Source: Peribacillus kribbensis DSM 17871 (GTDB taxonomy: Bacteria > Bacillota > Bacilli > Bacillales > DSM-1321). From it: a stretch of DNA of 64,000 nt. The notes beneath the pieces are model-generated. The model saw only the letters and a list, made by a program, of their open reading frames with translations. It ran no database searches and was not told where the DNA came from. Below, piece after piece: positions 50,124 through 59,131 of the stretch. The position numbers were made by a program, and so were the translations under genes. The stretch spans positions 195,225-259,224 of the forward strand of contig NZ_KE387243.1 of the NCBI RefSeq assembly GCF_000430765.1. Reading direction: 5' to 3'. Position 1 is the stretch's first letter; the number at the start of each line of letters is the position of its first letter.

Positions 50124-50609
50124 CTATGCATTGGCGATTTTACTTTTTTGCAGAAACTGTCTTGGTGTTCCAAAAAAAAGCATCTTATTGTAAGCAGGAT
50201 AAACTGACTCAAAATGAACATAAATCGGACTGTCAAGGAGCCAAGGGAAGTACTGGAAAAATGCCTGGTCCCCAAAAATAATTGCTTCAAGGGCGGTCTC
50301 CATCTCTTTTTCGAAAATCATATACCTGATTTTTGCGGCATTTTCGCTGTATTCATGGCCACCTACATAGACTTTTCCGCAAAGAACATACTGTCCCAGC
50401 TGCGGGATCCATTCCGCATTCACTTCATCCCTAAGGTTCGGATTGACAGATTCCGCATCAAATTCCCGGCCGATCGTTAACGTCAATTCTCCTGTTGCAT
50501 CTGAATGCGTCAAGGTATATTTTCTGTTGTCAAAAGGCATAAAGGCAGTTGTCATCGGCCTATAGCGGGTCACAAGCTTGCTTGGATCGAACTTAGACAT
50601 AACGGGCAT
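50124..50609 (-). CDS. Staygreen family protein (Mg-dechelatase homologue)
   Basis: This is a 161-residue protein resembling the Staygreen/SGR domain of plant Mg-dechelatase. The order FDPSKLVTRYRPMTT, RKYTLTHSDATGELTLTIG, DEVNAEWI, LCGKVYVGG, FEKEMETALEAIIFGDQAFF and YVHFES matches the family. Bacterial homologues are known, and some can remove Mg from chlorophyll in vitro, but the natural role in non-photosynthetic Bacillaceae is unknown. The start at 50609 has AGGAAGGG about six bases away; MSKFD at 50600 is an equally possible start. It appears monocistronic, with a strong terminator after it. Confidence 0.88.
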   Translation of the reverse strand: MPVMSKFDPSKLVTRYRPMTTAFMPFDNRKYTLTHSDATGELTLTIGREFDAESVNPNLRDEVNAEWIPQLGQYVLCGKVYVGGHEYSENAAKIRYMIFEKEMETALEAIIFGDQAFFQYFPWLLDSPIYVHFESVYPAYNKMLFFGTPRQFLQKSKIANA

Positions 50610-50693
50610 TCCCTTCCTCTAAGATAAAGACTCTTTCCCTATCTTATGGCAGAGGCCATCCGTTGTGACAAACTCCCAATAAAGGGGCCCGGT

Positions 50694-51470
50694 CTAATTG
50701 ATGTCCAATCCGTACATCTCCTGGATCCGGAGTTTGGTATCCACCAGATTATTGGAAACCTGGGAGAAGGAATAACCAACAAACAGTGGTGAGACGACAA
50801 ATCGGGGAATAATTTTACATATTACTTTTCCTTGGTAGTGATAGAAAAATAAATTATAGCTTGTACAGCTCCGATGAAAGTGATTAAGGACAAAATGGAC
50901 AGCAGATTGAAGATAACGGGCAAAAATGGATAGATCCCCGCCTTCCTTCATGATGACATTGAACTCCGTAAACCCCATAATCGGATGCTCGGAAATATTT
51001 AATTCAACATGATTCTTTCGTCCTGCAGGGATGCCTTCGAAATACTTCGGACTTAATTTCTGCTGATAGTCCGCATCTTTCAAGCCGACAATCTGCATAT
51101 GCGGATGATGGATCGTCCCTCCTGAAAGCGGGCCGTGATTTTTATAAAAGATTACAGATTTATATAATCCGCTTTCCCTCATTTCATTCCATTTGGATAC
51201 ACCGAATTCAAGAAGGGTTTTTAAATGCTCAAAGCTATATGTGGAAATGTCCTCCTCGCAGTTATCCGTTTCGATAATCAGTGTTTGGAATGTATCCTTT
51301 AAAGTCGGATATTTATTCATTAAATAAAGGATGGACCCTTTTTCGTCCAAGATGTCTGTAAGAGATTCTCTCTCACAAAAAGGGCAGGCTGTACTGCGGT
51401 TGACCATACTGTTCGGCTTTCCTGCACCGATATTATTTTGAAAATAGATTAAATCGTTTTCTTTTGACAC
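50694..51470 (-). CDS. DUF4931 protein, galactose-1-phosphate uridylyltransferase-like HIT fold
   Basis: This is a protein of about 258 residues in the GalT/HIT superfamily. An N-terminal C-P-F-C-E-R motif is a zinc knuckle as in GalT. GGTIHHPHMQIVGL is the histidine-triad-like active-site strand (H-H-P-H-x-Q), the GalT form rather than true HIT. The family is annotated as DUF4931 in Bacillaceae; its reaction is presumably a nucleotidyl transfer or hydrolysis, with substrate unknown. GTG at 51470 has GGGGG eight bases upstream and is preferred; the ATG at 51485 has no ribosome site. Confidence 0.82.
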   Translation of the reverse strand: MSKENDLIYFQNNIGAGKPNSMVNRSTACPFCERESLTDILDEKGSILYLMNKYPTLKDTFQTLIIETDNCEEDISTYSFEHLKTLLEFGVSKWNEMRESGLYKSVIFYKNHGPLSGGTIHHPHMQIVGLKDADYQQKLSPKYFEGIPAGRKNHVELNISEHPIMGFTEFNVIMKEGGDLSIFARYLQSAVHFVLNHFHRSCTSYNLFFYHYQGKVICKIIPRFVVSPLFVGYSFSQVSNNLVDTKLRIQEMYGLDIN

Positions 51471-51573
51471 TAGATGCGCCCCCATACATTCTATTCATGA
51501 CATTATTGTAGCACCGATAGAGACTTAAATTCTAGTGATTGGATGCAGCCCTGGAAAGTCAGGTATTTCTGCT

Positions 51574-51610
51574 GAAAAAACCCGGCTTCCCCACAAGGGG
51601 CGGCCGGGTT
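51574..51610 (-). terminator. Terminator of parE-parC
   Basis: AACCCGGC / GCCGGGTT stem with inner CCCC/GGGG, and an A-run on the plus strand giving a T-run on the minus transcript, just past the parC stop. Confidence 0.88.
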
Positions 51611-51614
51611 CTGA

Positions 51615-54062
51615 TTAGGATTGAGTGTCTTCTTTTTGAGATTCCGGGGTTTCTTCCCAAAATTCAGCTGCATTTCCGCTTTCATTTGCATCAATGATAA
51701 ATGAACCGTTTGTGTAGCGGTCGTTAAATCGGATATCGGATACTCTGATGGTTTCCTGTGCCCCTTTTTCGGTCTTGATATGGATGAGCGAATCTTGTTT
51801 GGCAACACATGCACCGATGACTCTGTGCGGATTGGATTTAAGCTCCCGCAGCATGACGACTCCGCGCTTGGCACGCGAAGACTTTTCGAATTCCTTCAGC
51901 TTCATTCTTTTCACTGCTCCACGCTGGGTAGCGATGACAATGCTTTCCTTTGCGGGGTCGGAGATCAGGTTTCCGGAAACAACAAAATCCCCTTCCTTTA
52001 AGTTAATGCCTTTGACACCTGCCGCACGTGCTCCCACAACACTGACTTCCTCTTCATTGAACCATAGAGAATATCCGAAGGAGGTGGAAAGGAAGACATC
52101 ACGGGTTCCGTCTGTCAAATATACATCCACTACCTCGTCTTCGCCCTTCAGATTGATGGCCACCAGCGGTTTGGTATAGCGCTGCGCCTTGTAAAGCAGC
52201 AATTCAGTCTTTTTGGCCATGCCGTTTTTGGTAAAGAATAAGAGAAATTCTGGTTTGTCAAAATCCCTGATCGGTATGGCTTTGACGATCTGCTCATCCC
52301 TTCCGATCGGGACGATGCTTGCGATGTGCTGGCCGATATCCTTCCAGCGGATATCCGGCAGCAGATGGACCGGACAATATAAGTAACTTCCTTTATTGGT
52401 AAAGATCAAAAGAACATCTGTCGTATTGATCTCGAATTGGGAGATCAGCCTGTCGGAATCCTTCATGCCGAAATCCTGGCCGCCTGAGGCAGAATAGGAG
52501 CGCAGGCTTGTCCGTTTAATATAGCCTTCTTTGGTTACTGTAACCATGACGTCCTCGCTTGCGATCAGCACCTCAAGATTAATTTTGATATCCTCAATTT
52601 CTTCTTCAATTTTGCTTCGTCTTACATCGTTGAACTGCTTTTTGACTTCCTTTAATTCTTTTTTGATAACCGACATCAATTTCTTTTCGTTATCAAGGAT
52701 AGCCTTCAGCTCGTTGATTTTCTTCTCCAATTCCTCTGCTTCCTGCCGTAGTGCGGTTATATCGGTATTGGTCAGCCGGTATAACTGCAGGGAGACAATG
52801 GCTTCTGCCTGAGGCTCGGTAAAGCCGAACTTCGCCATAATATTCTCTTTGGCATCCCTTTTATCCTTGGATGCACGGATGGCTGCGATTACTTCGTCGA
52901 GGATGGACAGAGCCTTCATCAGTCCTTCGACGATATGCTGCCGGTCGAGTGCTTTCCCCAGCTCATAACGGGATCGATTGATGACGACCTCTTTCCTATG
53001 ATTGATATAGGCATCGAGCAGTTTTGGCAGGCTCATCAATGTCGGCCGTTTTTTATAAATCGCTACCATATTCAAGTTATATGGTACCTGCAGGTCGGAA
53101 TTCTTATATAGGTACTTCAGGACACCGTCAGCATCTGCCTCTTTTTTCAGCTCCACCACAATACGGAGGCCTGTGCGGTCCGTCTCGTCACGGACTTCAG
53201 AAATTCCCTCCACTTTCCGGTCCAGCCGGAATTCATCCATCTTGCGTACAAGATTGGCTTTATTTACTTCAAAAGGTATTTCGGTGATCACGATCTGCTG
53301 CTTGCCGCCTCTGATTGTCTCAATCTCGGCTTTGCCCCGGATGATAATCTTGCCCTTCCCCGTCTCATAGGCTTTCTTGATTCCATCCACGCCCTGAATA
53401 ATCCCTCCTGTAGGGAAATCAGGCCCTTTAATGACTGTCATTAAGTCATCGACAGAGCATGAAGGGGAATCAATCCGCATGATGGCAGCATCAATAACCT
53501 CCCCCAGCTGATGAGGAGGAATTTCTGTAGCATATCCGGCTGAAATCCCTGTTGATCCATTGACCAGCAGGTTGGGATACATCGCTGGCAGGACGACCGG
53601 TTCATTGGCCGTATCATCAAAGTTTGGTACGAAATCAACGGTCCTTTTATCAATATCCCGAAGAAGTTCTCCAGCAATGGCGGAAATTCGGGCTTCTGTG
53701 TAACGCATGGCTGCAGGCGGGTCGCCGTCCAGGCTTCCATTGTTGCCGTGCATTTCGACCAGCACATTCCGAAGCTTCCAGTCCTGGCTCATCCGCACCA
53801 TGGCATCATATACCGAAGAATCACCATGGGGATGATAGTTTCCGATTACATTCCCGACTGTCTTCGCAGATTTTCTGAATCCTTTGTCATGAGTGTTTCC
53901 TTCTTCATGCATGGCAAACAGGATTCTTCTCTGCACCGGCTTTAAGCCGTCCCTCGCATCCGGAAGCGCCCGGTCCTGTATGATATATTTACTGTATCGT
54001 CCAAATCGGTCGCCGATTACATCCTCAAGCGGGAGGTCGCGGTATTTCTCAACGGTTGACAT
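51615..54062 (-). CDS. parC: DNA topoisomerase IV subunit A
   Basis: Catalytic subunit of topoisomerase IV, which decatenates daughter chromosomes. It has 815 residues. The winged-helix/CAP region has PDARDGLKPVQRRILFAM and the quinolone-resistance region NYHPHGDSSVYDAMVRMSQ; the wild-type serine positions are present. The active-site tyrosine is Y121 in AMRYTEARIS. The C-terminal domain forms six beta-pinwheel blades with repeated GYSLWF-, GAVKRM- and GSYLY-like motifs. It lacks the perfect GyrA box (QRRGGKG), which supports ParC over GyrA. Its start overlaps the parE stop as TAATG. Confidence 0.97.
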   Translation of the reverse strand: MSTVEKYRDLPLEDVIGDRFGRYSKYIIQDRALPDARDGLKPVQRRILFAMHEEGNTHDKGFRKSAKTVGNVIGNYHPHGDSSVYDAMVRMSQDWKLRNVLVEMHGNNGSLDGDPPAAMRYTEARISAIAGELLRDIDKRTVDFVPNFDDTANEPVVLPAMYPNLLVNGSTGISAGYATEIPPHQLGEVIDAAIMRIDSPSCSVDDLMTVIKGPDFPTGGIIQGVDGIKKAYETGKGKIIIRGKAEIETIRGGKQQIVITEIPFEVNKANLVRKMDEFRLDRKVEGISEVRDETDRTGLRIVVELKKEADADGVLKYLYKNSDLQVPYNLNMVAIYKKRPTLMSLPKLLDAYINHRKEVVINRSRYELGKALDRQHIVEGLMKALSILDEVIAAIRASKDKRDAKENIMAKFGFTEPQAEAIVSLQLYRLTNTDITALRQEAEELEKKINELKAILDNEKKLMSVIKKELKEVKKQFNDVRRSKIEEEIEDIKINLEVLIASEDVMVTVTKEGYIKRTSLRSYSASGGQDFGMKDSDRLISQFEINTTDVLLIFTNKGSYLYCPVHLLPDIRWKDIGQHIASIVPIGRDEQIVKAIPIRDFDKPEFLLFFTKNGMAKKTELLLYKAQRYTKPLVAINLKGEDEVVDVYLTDGTRDVFLSTSFGYSLWFNEEEVSVVGARAAGVKGINLKEGDFVVSGNLISDPAKESIVIATQRGAVKRMKLKEFEKSSRAKRGVVMLRELKSNPHRVIGACVAKQDSLIHIKTEKGAQETIRVSDIRFNDRYTNGSFIIDANESGNAAEFWEETPESQKEDTQS

Positions 54063-56035
54063 TATTGGACCTCCTCATCTATCTGCAGATTTTCATTTTC
54101 TAAAATATTGGTTTCATCTTCCATGCTGAACGCAACATTTGATTCAATCCATTTGCGCCGCGGTTCCACTTTATCACCCATCAGTGTTGTGACTCTCCGC
54201 TCTGCACGGGCAATATCATCGATCCTTACCCGGATCAAGGTGCGGCTCTCAGGATTCATGGTGGTTTCCCACAGCTGGTCTGCGTTCATTTCTCCAAGAC
54301 CCTTATAGCGCTGGATGATATAGCCGCGGCCAACCTTCTTCATGGCCCCCTGCAGTTCTTCATCGCTCCACGCATATTCAACGATCTCTTTTTTTCCGGA
54401 TCCCTTAGATACTTTATACAGAGGCGGAAGGGCAATATAAATCTTGCCTGCCTCAATAAGCGGCTTCATATAACGATAGAAAAAGGTAAGAAGCAGCACC
54501 TGGATATGGGCACCGTCTGTATCCGCATCCGTCATGATGATGACCTTGTCATAATTGATATCCTCGACGCTGAAATCAGGTCCGACACCTCCGCCGATGG
54601 CATGGATGATCGTATTGATTTCTTCATTTTTAAAGATGTCCTGAAGCTTAGCTTTTTCGGTGTTGATGACCTTGCCCCTTAGAGGAAGCACTGCCTGAAA
54701 ACGTCTGTCGCGGCCCTGTTTAGCCGATCCACCCGCAGAGTCGCCTTCCACAAGATAAATTTCATTCTTCTGTGGATTCCTGGACTGAGCCGGAGTGAGC
54801 TTCCCGGATAAAATCGCCTCGGATTTTTTGCGTTTCTTACCGCTCCTTGCTTCCTCGCGGGCTTTTCTTGCTGCTTCCCGGGCCTGGTAGGCCTTGATCG
54901 CCTTTTTCACCAATAGAGAGCTGATATCAGGATTCTCGGCCAGAAAATAGGCTAAATGCTCAGAAACCATCGCATCCACACTTGATCGTGCTTCACTTGT
55001 TCCGAGCTTGCTCTTTGTCTGACCCTCGAATTGAAGAAATTCTTCCGGAATCCTTACGGAAATAATGGCTGCAAGCCCCTCACGGATATCAGAGCCTTCC
55101 AGGTTCTTATCCTTCTCCTTCAGCAGGCCGCTTTTGCGGGCAAATTCATTGAATACCCTCGTCATGGCAGTCTTTGCTCCGACCTCATGGGTGCCGCCAT
55201 CCTTTGTACGGACATTGTTGACAAAGCTCAGGATATTTTCTGAATAGCCGTCATTAAATTGAAAAGCAAAGTCGACTTCAATGTCATTCTGCTCTCCCTC
55301 GAAGGATACGACCTTGTGAAGGGTGTCTTTTTCCTCATTCAAGTACTCGACAAAGGCTTGGATCCCAGTCTCAAATTGAAAGATGTCCCTCTGTCTGTCC
55401 CTCTCGTCGATCAGTTCTATTTTCATCCCTTTCAGAAGGAAGGCAGATTCTCTCAAACGCTCTGAAAGTGTTTCATAATTGAAGTTGGTCGTAGAAAAAA
55501 TGGAAGGATCAGGCTTGAACGAGATGGTCGTGCCAGTCTGGTTCGTCTTGCCGATCTTCTCTAAGGTTGTTTCCGGCTTTCCTCCATTGACGAAACGCTG
55601 CTGATAAACAAAACCGTCCCTTTTGATGGTGACGACCAGCCATTCTGATAAGGCATTCACAACGGAAGCCCCGACGCCATGGAGCCCGCCGCTCGTCTTA
55701 TAGCCGCCCTGCCCGAATTTACCCCCTGCATGGAGGACCGTCAGGATAATCTCTGGTGTCGGCTTTCCCATTTTATGCATGCCAACCGGCATTCCGCGTC
55801 CCTTGTCTTCAACAGAGAGGGAGTTGTCCTTGTGTATTTTAACGGTTATGTGATTACCGAAACCCGCAAGCGCTTCGTCAACTGAATTGTCGACGATTTC
55901 GTAAACTAAATGATGCAGACCTCTCGCATCGGTGCTCCCTATGTACATGCCGGGCCGCTTTCTGACCGCTTCTAAGCCCTCCAGCACCTGTATGGCATCA
56001 TCGTTATATTCTATCTGATTCGCATTCGTTGACAC
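54062..56035 (-). CDS. parE: DNA topoisomerase IV subunit B
   Basis: ATPase subunit of topoisomerase IV, 657 residues. The GHKL ATPase domain shows EIVDNSVDEALAGFG (E46, N50), DKGRGMPVGMH and TSGGLHGVGASVVNAL. The transducer domain follows, then the Toprim domain with LVEGDSAGGSAKQGRDRRFQ, LPLRGKVINTEKA and MTDADTDGAHI. The start is GTG at 56035 with AAAGGGGA upstream. The gene ends in a one-base overlap with parC. It is the first gene of the operon, preceded by a 389-base spacer. Confidence 0.97.
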   Translation of the reverse strand: MSTNANQIEYNDDAIQVLEGLEAVRKRPGMYIGSTDARGLHHLVYEIVDNSVDEALAGFGNHITVKIHKDNSLSVEDKGRGMPVGMHKMGKPTPEIILTVLHAGGKFGQGGYKTSGGLHGVGASVVNALSEWLVVTIKRDGFVYQQRFVNGGKPETTLEKIGKTNQTGTTISFKPDPSIFSTTNFNYETLSERLRESAFLLKGMKIELIDERDRQRDIFQFETGIQAFVEYLNEEKDTLHKVVSFEGEQNDIEVDFAFQFNDGYSENILSFVNNVRTKDGGTHEVGAKTAMTRVFNEFARKSGLLKEKDKNLEGSDIREGLAAIISVRIPEEFLQFEGQTKSKLGTSEARSSVDAMVSEHLAYFLAENPDISSLLVKKAIKAYQAREAARKAREEARSGKKRKKSEAILSGKLTPAQSRNPQKNEIYLVEGDSAGGSAKQGRDRRFQAVLPLRGKVINTEKAKLQDIFKNEEINTIIHAIGGGVGPDFSVEDINYDKVIIMTDADTDGAHIQVLLLTFFYRYMKPLIEAGKIYIALPPLYKVSKGSGKKEIVEYAWSDEELQGAMKKVGRGYIIQRYKGLGEMNADQLWETTMNPESRTLIRVRIDDIARAERRVTTLMGDKVEPRRKWIESNVAFSMEDETNILENENLQIDEEVQ

Positions 56036-56424
56036 TAAAAATCCCCTTTCTAACTCATAAAGCCCTTTGACTTGGGAGAAAACTTTTTATCTGTTTGCCA
56101 GTTTTCCCTGAAAGATATTTTCATTATAAAACAAGCCAGAAAAAAGAACAAATGTTCTATTTTGATCTGGTACCTTATTTTAATTTCCCGTTTGATTAGT
56201 CGTACCGCTGATTGCAGATTTTATTCAGGCAGCCTGTCCTCAGGTCAATGCTTTAGCCTCATCCCTATTTTAACGGTTATTTTTCATTTAGCAAATAAGC
56301 CTTTAAAAAAAAGAGAAGGCGGACAGGTTGTTCTTTTGCAGATTTTACACCGCCAGTGGCTAGTATATCACTTCTTTCCCGCGCATAACAAAAGGAGCCC
56401 ATGCAGGTGCTCCTTATCAAAAAT
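56036..56424. other. Spacer upstream of parE
   Basis: AT-rich non-coding region that must contain the parE promoter. Apart from the hairpin at 56388-56415 and an open frame on the plus strand without ribosome site, I see nothing in it. Confidence 0.5.
56388..56415 (-). terminator. Terminator of the CoA-binding protein gene
   Basis: AAGGAGC / GCTCCTT stem with a ten-base loop and A-run on the plus strand (T-run on the minus transcript), just past the stop of the minus-strand gene. Confidence 0.7.
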
Positions 56425-56841
56425 CTATTTGGTTATCGCATGCTCTACTTTTATGCATCGGTCCATGATGACCGTATATCCTTTTTCTTTTAAGAAATCA
56501 TAGGCTTCCTGGTTATATAATCCCAGCTGGGCCCAATAGACATCGGCATCAATCTCGGCAAATTCCTTCGCTGGCTCCATAAGGAATTCAGACCGCCTGA
56601 AAACATTGACGATATCCACGTGACCCTCAATGTCCTTTAATGATTTTACCGGCTTGACTCCCAGAATTTCATTTTTTGCTGTGGGGTTAACCGGGATAAT
56701 CTCATATCCCGCCTTCTGCATAGCTGCAGATACCATATAGGAGGTCCGCTCAGGGTTCTCTGACAAACCCACTACAGCAATGCGCTTTGCTTTTTTTAAG
56801 ATCTTTCCAATCTCTTCTCTTGAAGGATTTTCAATCGCCAT
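56425..56841 (-). CDS. CoA-binding protein (YccU/CoA_binding family)
   Basis: This is a 138-residue Rossmann-type CoA-binding domain protein. AVVGLSENPERTSYMV is the nucleotide-binding loop; YEIIPVNPTAKNEILGVK, VDIVNVFRRSE and the end YTVIMDRCIKVEHAI complete the family pattern. It is similar to the CoA-binding half of succinyl-CoA synthetase alpha without the catalytic part; function unknown. The start at 56841 (MAIENPSRE) has AGGA nine bases upstream and fits the family better than 56865. Confidence 0.9.
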   Translation of the reverse strand: MAIENPSREEIGKILKKAKRIAVVGLSENPERTSYMVSAAMQKAGYEIIPVNPTAKNEILGVKPVKSLKDIEGHVDIVNVFRRSEFLMEPAKEFAEIDADVYWAQLGLYNQEAYDFLKEKGYTVIMDRCIKVEHAITK

Positions 56842-57029
56842 TTTATCCCGTCCTTTCAAAGCCACGTTTGAATGTATTATACCCTTTAAGCATACAAAAA
56901 AACGAATGGCTTTTCTCTGGGTTTCTCTGGATTTTTACTTTCAACGAGAGGAATCTCTGAACATTTGATGGATTTTTGCCAAACTCATGATAAAATAAAA
57001 AAACAGAAATAGAGAAAGGGCTGCAGGAA

Positions 57030-57620
57030 ATGACAATAGCAGTATTAGTGTTAGCTTATTTGATAGGATCGATTCCTTCAGGGCTGATCATTGGAAAGGT
57101 TTTTTACAAAACCGATATCAGGCAGCATGGCAGCGGCAATCTTGGAGGTACCAACACATTCAGGGTGCTGGGAAAAAAAGCAGGCATTATTGTGACGCTG
57201 ATGGATATTTTAAAAGGAACTCTGGCAACTCTTCTGCCGCATCTTTTGGGAGTGGATGTACATCCTCTACTTGCAGGTGTTTTTGCAGTAGTCGGTCATA
57301 TGTACCCGATTTTTGCAGGATTCAGAGGAGGAAAAGCCGTGGCCACATCTGGAGGATTGGTGCTTGGCTATGTACCGTTAATGTTTCTTTTCGTACTCGT
57401 TTTCTTTTTTATTTGCTTATACATAACCAGATATGTTTCCTTATCCTCCATCATAACAGCTGTGGGTGCCCTGGTTTATTCCATTGTAATAAGGGATATT
57501 CCGCTCATCATCGTAATTTCACTCATCACGGTCTTTATTATATACAGGCACAGGGCCAATATCGCCAGGATTGCAAATGGCACCGAACCAAAAATTCCAT
57601 GGTTTTCTAAAAAGAGATAG
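57030..57620 (+). CDS. plsY: Glycerol-3-phosphate acyltransferase (acyl-phosphate dependent)
   Basis: PlsY transfers the acyl group of acyl-phosphate to sn-glycerol-3-phosphate, the first committed step of phospholipid synthesis. It has 196 residues and five membrane segments. The three cytoplasmic/active-site motifs are visible: [11 protein letters not shown], the [18 protein letters not shown] block, and [12 protein letters not shown] with [10 protein letters not shown] before it. There is AGAAAGGG about ten bases before the ATG. In Bacillus it often lies next to parE-parC divergently, as here with one small gene between. A terminator follows. Confidence 0.97.
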   Translation: MTIAVLVLAYLIGSIPSGLIIGKVFYKTDIRQHGSGNLGGTNTFRVLGKKAGIIVTLMDILKGTLATLLPHLLGVDVHPLLAGVFAVVGHMYPIFAGFRGGKAVATSGGLVLGYVPLMFLFVLVFFFICLYITRYVSLSSIITAVGALVYSIVIRDIPLIIVISLITVFIIYRHRANIARIANGTEPKIPWFSKKR

Positions 57621-57658
57621 CTCCAGCTTCGTACTTTTTAATTAAACACACAAGAATG

Positions 57659-57685
57659 GACGTATGAATTGGCATACGTCTTTTT
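57659..57685 (+). terminator. Terminator of plsY
   Basis: GACGTATG / CATACGTC stem with a six-base loop, followed by TTTTTCTTT. Confidence 0.85.
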
Positions 57686-57951
57686 CTTTGAATAACCGGA
57701 AAAGCTCCGCTTATTTTACGCTGTTTCCCCCATATGGACCTCTTCAATCCTTGCATTCCAATTTCGATACGACTGCCATCCAGGCACATAACAACCCTAT
57801 AAGCGCCGGCTGTCTAGGGCTGCTTCCGAACCTTCACCAAAGAAATCAGGGAATACGTCATTTAAAGAGTGAAGGATTTTTATGGGCTGTTTCAGGTCGC
57901 ATGTATGAATGTGATCCTCTAATTCGCGGGATTTCCCAATCTGTAAAACTG

Positions 57952-57979
57952 CAAAAAAACAACCGCCCAAAATGGCGGC
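57952..57979 (-). terminator. Terminator of the 154-residue protein gene
   Basis: CCGCC / GGCGG stem next to A7 on the plus strand, which gives a T-run on the minus transcript just past the stop at 57986. Confidence 0.75.
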
Positions 57980-57985
57980 TGGCAG

Positions 57986-58450
57986 CTAAACAATATACTC
58001 TTTATAGGAATATCTGAAGATCCTCCTCTCGATCCTGCCGCGGTCGCCAATGAAAACATACCACCGTTCCCCAATATAAAAGGGATTGGAGAGAAGCTTT
58101 TCTACCACATAGGAGACACAGCCCTGATCGTCGGTGTCTTCCGGTTTTATGCGGCTTGAAAGTGCCAATACGAAATAAGGTTTTTCCTTGTCGAACTCAA
58201 GAAGCTGAAGATAATACATTTTTCTCTGAGATTTATTAAATTCCTTCAGGACATTATCTATGCTTTTTTCAATATCGATTTCGTACTTGTCAGCATCGGA
58301 CCATTTCTGTAAAAGAGAATCAAACAGGGAGAGCGTGAGGATATAATGAGTTGCGAATTCCTGAGGATTAAAGGTCTTCACACTGTCATGGTTTTCATCC
58401 GCTGGAACTACAATGAATTTGTCATAATCGGCAAAAAATTTAGCAGTCAT
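57986..58450 (-). CDS. Unknown conserved-looking cytoplasmic protein
   Basis: I do not recognise this 154-residue soluble protein. It starts MTAKFFADYDKFIVVPADEN and has a helical middle (IDIEKSIDNVLKEFNKSQRK), then a beta-rich end with LLSNPFYIGERWYVFIGDRG and RRIFRYSYKEYIV. No signal peptide or membrane segment. AAGAAGG lies upstream of the ATG and a T-rich hairpin follows the stop, so the gene is genuine and monocistronic. Function cannot be inferred. Confidence 0.75.
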   Translation of the reverse strand: MTAKFFADYDKFIVVPADENHDSVKTFNPQEFATHYILTLSLFDSLLQKWSDADKYEIDIEKSIDNVLKEFNKSQRKMYYLQLLEFDKEKPYFVLALSSRIKPEDTDDQGCVSYVVEKLLSNPFYIGERWYVFIGDRGRIERRIFRYSYKEYIV

Positions 58451-58672
58451 AGTATACCTTCTTTCTTAGGATGCGCAGGTCAGGCTTGTCTATTTGGGTT
58501 GAATTATGTTGAATGATTAATGAAAGCCTTATTATTTACTTCTTTTTTCAATCAGATTTTCCTGCTCTTTCATTGAAAATAATGACCGATTTTTGAAAAA
58601 TTTGCTGCACTCATCGTATATGGAGTATGTGATGGCCAATAAACAGGAAAATAGTCATAGAGCCTATTTACT

Positions 58673-58993
58673 TTGTGTTCAGGTCAATATGGAAATCTGG
58701 ATTTTATTCTTGTAGGTCCATCCTTCGTTGTTCTCGGAAATTATATGCCCCAGGTCAAGCCGAATTATTTTGTGGGAATCAAGACTCCGTGGACCTTGAA
58801 TCATGAGACAGTTTGGAAGAAGACTCACAGATTCGGCGGAAAGGTCTTTATGATTTGCGGCGTCCTTTTCATGGTATCGGTCCTGCTGCCGCAGCCGTAC
58901 AAAGAACCTTTATTAATGCCAGGAATTCTCATTATTTTAATATCGCCTGTAGCGTATTCTTACTTGTTATATAAGAAAACCCTCAAAGGGTAA
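58673..58993 (+). pseudogene. Truncated SdpI-family membrane protein
   Basis: The frame encodes only the C-terminal half of an SdpI-type immunity/membrane protein: VVLGNYMPQVKPNYFVGIKT then PWTLNHETVWKKTHRFGG, which is the family signature, and two membrane segments. Complete SdpI proteins are about 205-215 residues with an N-terminal DUF1648 domain. Here two in-frame stop codons lie within 30 bases upstream, there is no proper ribosome site, and the first codons only partly match. It is best seen as a 5'-deleted remnant. Confidence 0.7.
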
Positions 58994-59131
58994 CAAACAG
59001 TTAGCTTGTGAGAAAGCTGGAAGCGGGATGATTTAGCGTTTTTTGTTAAAAATCTATAGCGGAATTTTCTTCCATCGCCTAGAATTTAGTTATAACAGAA
59101 GATGTGAATTCTCGCTTTAGGAGGCGGTCTT

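Larger units (their letters stand above)
57621..57985. other. Spacer between plsY and the next minus-strand gene
   Basis: It contains the two terminators described separately and about 260 bases between them. A 117-codon plus-strand frame (57664-58017) begins inside the plsY terminator and is not considered a gene; I recognise nothing else. Confidence 0.5.

Noticed and set aside
57664-58017. 117-codon plus-strand open frame after plsY
   Set aside because: It starts inside the plsY terminator stem, overlaps the end of a convergent gene, lacks a ribosome site and shows no recognisable motif.
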